NCBI GenBank assembly: GCA_036677445.1 | Contig: JAVBWI010000001.1 | Span: 1 to 64,000, forward strand | Source of the DNA: JAVBWI01 sp036677445 | Lineage (GTDB): Bacteria; Bacillota; Clostridia; Christensenellales; CAG-138 | Length of the DNA: 64,000 nucleotides | Direction of reading: 5' to 3' | In this document: positions 58,699 through 64,000 of the stretch, one piece after another | Layout of the letters: every line of letters starts with the position of its first letter | Numbering within the stretch: the first letter of the stretch is position 1 | Notes under the pieces: model-generated | Told to the model about the DNA's origin: nothing | The model's database searches: none | What the model saw: only the letters and a program-made list of their open reading frames with translations | Made by a program: the position numbers and the translations under genes

Positions 58699-60066
58699 TC
58701 ACCCGACGGGCGTTTCGTCCAGTTCGGGGATAACGATGGTTTCCAGCGGATCGGGCGTATCTTCGCCCGGCAAGCCTTCCGGCGGCAAGGTCGGCGGCAG
58801 CGTAGGTCCTGGCGTACGCGGCGGCAGGGATTTTCCGCCGGAAAGCAGCTTGGCTTCGGTTGGCTCGCCCACACTGGTATAAATAAAGTCGTGCAGCCTC
58901 CAAGCGGTGGCCGGCATATCAAAGAGCAGCACCGAGCTTCCCTTTACCCTGCCGGACTTATAATGGTCTTCGTAGGGAATGGTTTCATGCATCAGGCCGT
59001 TCGTATTAATGGAAAGGGCCTGATAGGCGTACTTAATAATCTCTGCGCTGCTCAGGTCCGTCTCCACATAGGGCATCAGGTCATAGAGCAGCGCATACTG
59101 CTCGGCCAGGTTTTTGGAGCGGAATTTCGCGAATATGGCGTTGAGCACATTGAATTGGCGGTTGGTGCGCACAAAATCGCTGTCGATCTTGCGGATGCGC
59201 GCGTAGCCGAGCGCCTGCTTGCCGTCGAGCCTTACGTTGCCGGCTTCGGCAAAAATGAAGCCATCCCACAGATATTCCACGCCGCGCTGCTTGTTGAGGC
59301 CCGCGATGTTGTCGTTTGCCGCGCTGATTTCCGCCGCGCTCATGCGCACGGTAACGCCGCCGAGCTTGTTGACGATCTTCTCGAACATGGAGAAGTCGAC
59401 CAGCACATAGTTCTCGATCTCCATGTGCAGCGTTTGGTTGATGGTTTGTATCAAAAGCGGTATGCCGCCTTTGGCCGCCGCGGAGTTCAGCCGCGCCGAA
59501 TCATAGCCGGGAATAGGCACATACAGGTCGCGCAGCATGGAAGTAAGCTTTAAGCGGCCGTTCTTTTTATCGATGGTGGCGATCATGACGACGTCGGCGT
59601 TGGAATCGCCCTTTGTGCCCCGGCGGTCAACGCCCACCAGCAGCACGTTAACAAAATCCTGCTTATTGGCGTTTTGCGCCGCGATGGCCGCCTGCTGCGC
59701 CGCGGTCAGTTCCGTTTGCGTATACAGTTCGGAAAGCGGCAGCGGCGTGGACGCCGGCGCAGGCGTAGATTCTATCGTTACACCCGGCGTTGCGCCCGGC
59801 GTTGCGGATACGGCCGCAGGCGTGGCCGTATCCGTGGGCGCCGCAGGGGCCGATGTTGCCTCGTCATCGGCAAATACGGTGGTACCCGGCCGGGATATGC
59901 GCGAAAGCAGCGTGCCGCCGAGTACCAGCACCGCAATCACGGCTGCGCCCGCAAGCAACGCGACCCCAATCAGAACCTTCCTGAACAAGGTGCGCTTTTT
60001 CTTTGATTTGCCGGCTGCGGCAGGCTTTGTTTGTTCCGGCTGCCGCAGCAGCTTTTCATCTTCCAT
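58699..60066 (-). CDS. LytR-CpsA-Psr (LCP) family cell-wall glycopolymer ligase
   Basis: A 455-residue protein anchored by one N-terminal membrane segment (about residues 30-52, KVLIGVALLAGAAVIAVLVL), then a Thr/Ala/Pro-rich spacer (60-110) and the LCP domain: NVLLVGVDRRGTKGDSNADVVM, LTSMLRDLYVPIPGY, LDGKQALGYARIRKIDSDFVRTNRQ. The domain attaches teichoic acid-like or other glycopolymers to peptidoglycan; the Arg residues bind the pyrophosphate lipid. The C-terminal Pro-rich tail (about residues 425-455) is disordered-looking. ATG 60064-60066 with GAGAGGG upstream; a longer frame starting 12 codons earlier has no better site. Confidence 0.9.
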   Translation of the reverse strand: MEDEKLLRQPEQTKPAAAGKSKKKRTLFRKVLIGVALLAGAAVIAVLVLGGTLLSRISRPGTTVFADDEATSAPAAPTDTATPAAVSATPGATPGVTIESTPAPASTPLPLSELYTQTELTAAQQAAIAAQNANKQDFVNVLLVGVDRRGTKGDSNADVVMIATIDKKNGRLKLTSMLRDLYVPIPGYDSARLNSAAAKGGIPLLIQTINQTLHMEIENYVLVDFSMFEKIVNKLGGVTVRMSAAEISAANDNIAGLNKQRGVEYLWDGFIFAEAGNVRLDGKQALGYARIRKIDSDFVRTNRQFNVLNAIFAKFRSKNLAEQYALLYDLMPYVETDLSSAEIIKYAYQALSINTNGLMHETIPYEDHYKSGRVKGSSVLLFDMPATAWRLHDFIYTSVGEPTEAKLLSGGKSLPPRTPGPTLPPTLPPEGLPGEDTPDPLETIVIPELDETPVG

Positions 60067-60236
60067 TATGTTATCCCTCTCGATTCGGGAATATTTTCCC
60101 ATGTTTTGCGCTCAGGTGCGAAACATGCCGACATACCGCGGCGGGAACTGCTCTTTGCCATGTCCGCAGCAAAAACAAACCCGCGACGCCTCTTTCGCAC
60201 TGTTCGTCAGTGCCATGATAGCAAATCGCGGGCTAT

Positions 60237-60430
60237 ATGTCAAAAAAGTGCGAAGCACTTTTTTAAGGATTACAGGAACAACCTGTACCTACGGCACGGG
60301 CGGTTGTTCCTGCAAGGAAAGCCTTGCGCCGCAAGGCTTTCCGCCGCCACCGCACATGTCGTTGGCGGCGGTTGAAAACCTCCGGGGGCAGCGGCCCCCG
60401 AAGGCCTCAATGGTTCTTTGACAGGCTGAA
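60237..60430 (-). repeat. Structured intergenic element, copy R4
   Basis: Closing arms GTCAAA and TTTGACAGG (60417-60425). Hairpins: AAAAAAGTGC with GCACTTTTTT (60242-60264); GGAACAACC with GGTTGTTCC; GGAAAGCCTTGC with GCAAGGCTTTCC; conserved-loop hairpin with ACATGT 60354-60359 on CCGCCGCCA/TTGGCGGCGG; GGGGGC with GCCCCC. Lies between the glgA stop (60534) and the LCP gene start. The rest of 60067-60533 has no gene. Confidence 0.87.
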
Positions 60431-60533
60431 CACCGCCCATGGTGACATTTTCTCGCCAATTTGACGCATAAAGACGCTGCTCTGCCAATCGGATTACAAG
60501 AGGTGAGGCTTTGTCAGCAGTCTGAATATTTTT

Positions 60534-62069
60534 TTATACGGCGCTTGATTTCTTTCCGTCTTTTTGCGCGGGACGGGCGCCTGGCGCTGCGGCCGCGGCA
60601 GGCTGTTCGCGCTTGTCCGCATCGTTTTTCTGCGGGCAGCCGGCAATATTCTGATACAGCGCGAGATACCGCCGCGCGGAATGATCCCACCCGAAATCCG
60701 CCTGCATGCCGCGCGCCATCAGGCGCGACCACAGCTTGCGGTCCATAAAGTACTTGATGACGCGCTCGAGCGTAAAGAGCATTTCGTGCGCGTTGTAGTT
60801 TGCAAAGGAAAAGCCCGTGCCCTCGTCCGTATATTTGTTATAGGGCTGCACGGTGTCCTGCAGGCCACCGGTTTCACGTACCAGCGGCACCGCGCCATAG
60901 CGCAGCGCGATTAACTGCGAGAGGCCGCAGGGTTCAAAGCGCGAGGGCATGAGGAACACATCCGTCCCCGCGTATACGCGGTGTGCGAGCGCCTCGCTGT
61001 GCTCAAACCGGACGGAGACCTTACCTTGGTAGCGCCATTGCGCCCAGGTGAACATTTCATGGTAATGTGCTTCTCCCTGCCCCACCACAACAAGCTGTAT
61101 GGGCAGATGCAGCATTTCATCGAGCACGTGCTCGATAAGCTCCAGCCCCTTCTGTTCCGTCAGCCGCGAGACGATGGCCACCACCACGGCGTCCTCCTGC
61201 ACGGGCAGGCCGAACTCGCGCTGCAGCGCAGCCTTGCACAGCGCTTTGCCGCTAAAGTCCTCCATGTCGTAGGGAGCGGCGATGTACGAATCCGTCGCCG
61301 GGTTCCAAACATCGTTGTCTATGCCGTTGAGTATGCCGGTGAGTTTTTCCTTGCGCAGGCGCAGCAGCCCGTCCAGCCGCTCGCCGTAATAGGGCAGCTG
61401 TATCTCATTGGCATATGTGGGGCTTACGGTGCTGATGCTGTCGGCAAACACCAGCCCGCCCTTCATAAAGCTGATTCCGCCGTAAAATTCAAGATAATCC
61501 GGCGTGTAGTAGCGCGCGCCCAGGCCGAACAGCTCATCGATCTGCCGCCACTCGAACACGCCCTGGAATTTCAGGTTGTGAATGGTAAACAGCGTGCGTA
61601 TTTGGCTGTACGCGGGCAGATGCATATACTGGAGCTTTAAGAGCGTAGGAATCATACCGGTCTGCCAGTCGTTGCAATGCAATATATCCGGGCAGAAGCC
61701 GATGTGCTGCAGGGATTCGAGCACCGCGCGGCAGAAAAAACCGAAGCGCTCGCCTTCCTCCGGCCCGTTGCCATAGACGGAATCGCGCGCAAAATAGAAT
61801 TCATTATCCACAAAGTAGAATGTGACGCCCTCATGCGTAATGGATTTCAGCCCGCAATACTGCCTGCGCCAACCCATTGTAACAAAGAAATCCGCGACAT
61901 GCTCCATATCCGTCTTCCATTTGGGGTCGATATCGCGGTACAGCGGCAATATGACTCGCACATCCACACCGGCTTTGACAAGCGCCGCAGGCAGCGTACC
62001 GGCCACATCCGCAAGGCCGCCTGTTTTTATGAAAGGTACGGCTTCGGATGCCGCAAAAAGCAGTTTCAT
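60534..62069 (-). CDS. glgA: Glycogen synthase (ADP-glucose:glycogen glucosyltransferase)
   Basis: A 511-residue GT5 enzyme that transfers glucose from ADP-glucose to the alpha-1,4 chain. MKLLFAASEAVPFIKTGGLADVAG contains the ADP-glucose-binding KTGGL motif; HNLKFQGVF, VVAIVSRLTEQKGLEL and PSRFEPCGLSQLIALRYGAVP are the C-terminal GT-B motifs, and the last Cys-Gly-Leu is the family signature. ATG 62067-62069 with GGGAGGAG. A C-terminal Ala/Lys-rich tail is not typical. Last gene of the glgC-glgD-glgA transcript, followed by element R4. Confidence 0.95.
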   Translation of the reverse strand: MKLLFAASEAVPFIKTGGLADVAGTLPAALVKAGVDVRVILPLYRDIDPKWKTDMEHVADFFVTMGWRRQYCGLKSITHEGVTFYFVDNEFYFARDSVYGNGPEEGERFGFFCRAVLESLQHIGFCPDILHCNDWQTGMIPTLLKLQYMHLPAYSQIRTLFTIHNLKFQGVFEWRQIDELFGLGARYYTPDYLEFYGGISFMKGGLVFADSISTVSPTYANEIQLPYYGERLDGLLRLRKEKLTGILNGIDNDVWNPATDSYIAAPYDMEDFSGKALCKAALQREFGLPVQEDAVVVAIVSRLTEQKGLELIEHVLDEMLHLPIQLVVVGQGEAHYHEMFTWAQWRYQGKVSVRFEHSEALAHRVYAGTDVFLMPSRFEPCGLSQLIALRYGAVPLVRETGGLQDTVQPYNKYTDEGTGFSFANYNAHEMLFTLERVIKYFMDRKLWSRLMARGMQADFGWDHSARRYLALYQNIAGCPQKNDADKREQPAAAAAPGARPAQKDGKKSSAV

Positions 62070-62157
62070 AGGCTCCTCCCAGGTAGTTCTCATCTGATTT
62101 TACCCTCTAAACATAATATCACACATATGGAAGGCAAAATCAACGGCTGCACCACGC

Positions 62158-63282
62158 TTATATGATGCTGCCCTTTCGTGTAATGATCGGAAAGCTTTCG
62201 TAGCCGCTCAAGTGCCGCCCCCGCTTAACGATAACGGATTTGTCCAGCACCACGTGTGAAAGCTCGCTGTTCTCCTGCACCTGCGCGGCCTGCATAATAA
62301 TGCAGTTTTTGAGCTTCGCGCCTTCGGCCACATATACGCCGCGGAAGAGCACGCAGTTTTCGATATCCCCCTCTATGATACAGCCGTCGGCAACGATGGA
62401 GTTTTTCGCGTGCGCGCGGGGACCGTAGCGTGCGGGTACCTCGTCCTTTACCTTGGTATAAATGGGATGCTCGTCGTTAAACAGATCCATGCGGACCTTC
62501 TGCTCAAGCAGCGCCATGTTGGCGGCAAAAAACGAGTTCGGCGAGTTGAGCCGCGCTACATATCCGTTATATTGATACCCGTAAATCTTGAGCTTGTTCA
62601 CGTTGCGCATAAGCACATCCTGCTGAAAATCATACTGACCGTGCGCGCTCGCTTCTTCCACCAAATACTCGAGCAGCGTTTTTTCCATGAGCACCACGTC
62701 GCAGCTTTTGTGCGGGCTGCCCGGGCGGTAGGGGTCGATTTCCATATCCGTCACACGGCCGCGCGAATCCACCATCAGCCGCAGGTCTTCATATTGGTCC
62801 TCCGGGTCGAAAGCCGTCTCGTCGTTGTACATGATGGTGATGTCCGCGCCCGTTTTGATGTGCTGCTCCAGCATATCGTGAAACGTGGTGTTGAATATGG
62901 TGTAACTGCCCGAAAGGAACGCGTAGCGCTGGGAACTGCGGCGGATATAGCCTGAGACGCTTTTGAGCGCTTCTACCGTACCGCGGTAAAGGCCGACGTT
63001 ATCCCGCGTGACAAAGGGCGGCAGCATGAACAGGCCGTCCCGCTTGCGGTGCAGATCCCATTCTTTTCCCGAACCGAGATGATCCATGAGCGAATGGTAG
63101 TTCTTCTGTGCAATGATGCCGATGTTGGTCATGCCGGAGTTGACCATGCAGCTCATGATGAAATCGATGCAGCGATACCTGCCGCCATAGGGAACGGCCG
63201 CTACCGAACGCGAATAGGTAAGATCCTTTAAACGCAGGCTGTTGTCGCCGGTATAAATGATGCCAAACGCGTTGGAAATCAT
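62158..63282 (-). CDS. glgD: Glucose-1-phosphate adenylyltransferase subunit GlgD
   Basis: A 374-residue paralogue of GlgC that lacks most catalytic residues and acts as regulatory partner in Bacillota. It keeps VPYGGRYRCIDFIMSCMVNSGM near the N-terminus and a left-handed beta-helix at the end (KNSIVADGCIIEGDIENCVL). The GlgC-type substrate loop is absent, as expected. ATG 63280-63282 overlaps the glgC stop (ATGA), and GGAGGGG precedes it, so the two are translationally coupled. Confidence 0.93.
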   Translation of the reverse strand: MISNAFGIIYTGDNSLRLKDLTYSRSVAAVPYGGRYRCIDFIMSCMVNSGMTNIGIIAQKNYHSLMDHLGSGKEWDLHRKRDGLFMLPPFVTRDNVGLYRGTVEALKSVSGYIRRSSQRYAFLSGSYTIFNTTFHDMLEQHIKTGADITIMYNDETAFDPEDQYEDLRLMVDSRGRVTDMEIDPYRPGSPHKSCDVVLMEKTLLEYLVEEASAHGQYDFQQDVLMRNVNKLKIYGYQYNGYVARLNSPNSFFAANMALLEQKVRMDLFNDEHPIYTKVKDEVPARYGPRAHAKNSIVADGCIIEGDIENCVLFRGVYVAEGAKLKNCIIMQAAQVQENSELSHVVLDKSVIVKRGRHLSGYESFPIITRKGSII

Positions 63283-64000
63283 TGCGCGTCCCCTCCTTTT
63301 TTATAAAGATACCCAAGTGTTTCACGCGTGGCGACCATGCCGCGCGGCAGCGAGGCATAGTCGGGTATGGACATGTCGTACCCTATGAGCGTAATGTCGC
63401 CGGTAAGGGAGTTATCTACCGTGACGCCCTCGCGCAGCGCATCGCCTACGACAGCGTTGCGGCCGATGATGGCGCGCTCGTCGACGATGGCCTTGTATAC
63501 CTTTGCGCCCGAGCGGATACGCGCGCCGGGCATGATGACGCTGTCGTACACCTCCGCCCCACCCTCCACCTTCGCGCCCGCGAACAGCACGCTGTGCTGT
63601 ACCTTGCCGAACACCTCGCAGCCCTCGGTAACGAGGCTGCGCTCCACCCTGGCCTCCGCCGAAATGTAATGCGGCGGCAGCACAGGGTTGCGGCTGTAGA
63701 TGCGCCATGCGGGATCATAGAGATCCAACAGCGGCGGTTCCTCCAGCAAATCCATGTTCGCCGCCCAGAGGCTGCCGATCGTCCCCACATCCTTCCAGTA
63801 ACCGCGGAATGCGTAGGCGAACATGCGCTCGTCCTGTTTAAGCATGGCGGGGATGATATCGTGGCCGAAGTCGTTCTCTGATTCGGAATCCTCCGCATCT
63901 TCTTGCATATATTTCTTGAGCAGCGGCCAGTCGAAAATATATACGCCCATGCTCGCCAGGTTGCTGTGCGGGATTTTGGGTTTTTCCTCGAAGGAAAGAA
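63279..64000 (-). CDS. glgC: Glucose-1-phosphate adenylyltransferase GlgC, C-terminal part (N-terminus outside window)
   Basis: The visible 239 codons contain the C-terminal half of the catalytic domain (FLSFEEKPKIPHSNLASMG, DFGHDIIPAML, YWKDVGTIGSLWAANMDLL) and the beta-helix (RVERSLVTEGCEVFGKVQHS, KVYKAIVDERAIIGRNAVVG). YWKDVGT is the sugar-phosphate-binding signature. The enzyme makes ADP-glucose from glucose 1-phosphate and ATP, the committed step of glycogen synthesis. The frame is open to the window end. Confidence 0.95.
   Translation of the reverse strand, partial: LSFEEKPKIPHSNLASMGVYIFDWPLLKKYMQEDAEDSESENDFGHDIIPAMLKQDERMFAYAFRGYWKDVGTIGSLWAANMDLLEEPPLLDLYDPAWRIYSRNPVLPPHYISAEARVERSLVTEGCEVFGKVQHSVLFAGAKVEGGAEVYDSVIMPGARIRSGAKVYKAIVDERAIIGRNAVVGDALREGVTVDNSLTGDITLIGYDMSIPDYASLPRGMVATRETLGYLYKKGGDAQ

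Noticed and set aside
1..64000. tRNA or rRNA genes and prophage.
   Set aside because: I looked for clover-leaf anticodon arms, rRNA landmarks and phage structural genes and found none; a tRNAscan and covariance search would be decisive.

Overview
The window is a 64 kb piece of a chromosome from a GC-rich member of the Bacillota, most likely class Clostridia. Evidence: strong AGGAGG ribosome binding sites and sigma-A type TTGACA/TATAAT promoters; a GlgC-GlgD-GlgA glycogen set; a clostridial-type ParE-ParC pair; RF2 with the programmed frameshift; SecA with a SEC-C tail; LytR-CpsA-Psr, rubrerythrin-like, rubredoxin and DUF1858 proteins suited to an anaerobe; and YgeW/YgeY. I saw no tRNA, rRNA, CRISPR array, phage gene or transposase.

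Layout. 1-11.7 kb is a sugar or polyol catabolic locus: an ABC importer (ATPase, permease, lipoprotein receptor) reading leftward into fucI, and, divergent from it, a LacI-type regulator followed by an FGGY kinase, a GatD-like dehydrogenase, a GatZ/KbaZ-like PF08013 protein, an aldo/keto reductase and FucU. Near-identical operators lie in front of both halves. 12-15.3 kb holds an MFS permease and an AT-rich stretch with a membrane protein and a secreted protein of unknown role. 15.3-22.4 kb is a MacB-type ABC efflux system (membrane fusion protein, permease, lipoprotein, ATPase) divergent from a response regulator and histidine kinase that probably control it. 22.5-26.2 kb has two M20 amidohydrolases with a permease. 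26.5-30.2 kb carries three extracytoplasmic proteins without known function. 30-38.4 kb is a mix: exonuclease, rubrerythrin-like protein, Rrf2 regulator with cysteine synthase, MalY/PatB-type lyase, rubredoxin, DUF1858, a zinc-ribbon membrane protein and a GH13 glycosidase. 38.6-41.7 kb is a hydrolase / condensation-like acyltransferase / DUF6320 module. 41.9-53.9 kb is housekeeping (prfB, secA, M20, parC, parE, two EamA exporters). 54.4-57.6 kb is ygeW-ygeY with a PAS/HTH regulator. 58-64 kb has a DUF1292 protein, an LCP ligase and glgA-glgD-glgC.

The most striking feature is not a gene. At least nine intergenic elements of about 200-290 bp (near 10.9, 11.7, 31.3, 34.0, 39.4, 43.1, 54.1, 58.5 and 60.3 kb) each fold into several strong hairpins. 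They share one hairpin whose loop reads CGACATGTGCG or close to it on one strand, while the stem beneath it is completely different but still self-complementary in different copies. All nine lie at the 3' end of a gene, several touching the stop codon. This is the signature of a conserved structured RNA or a dispersed palindromic element, which I do not recognise as a named family.
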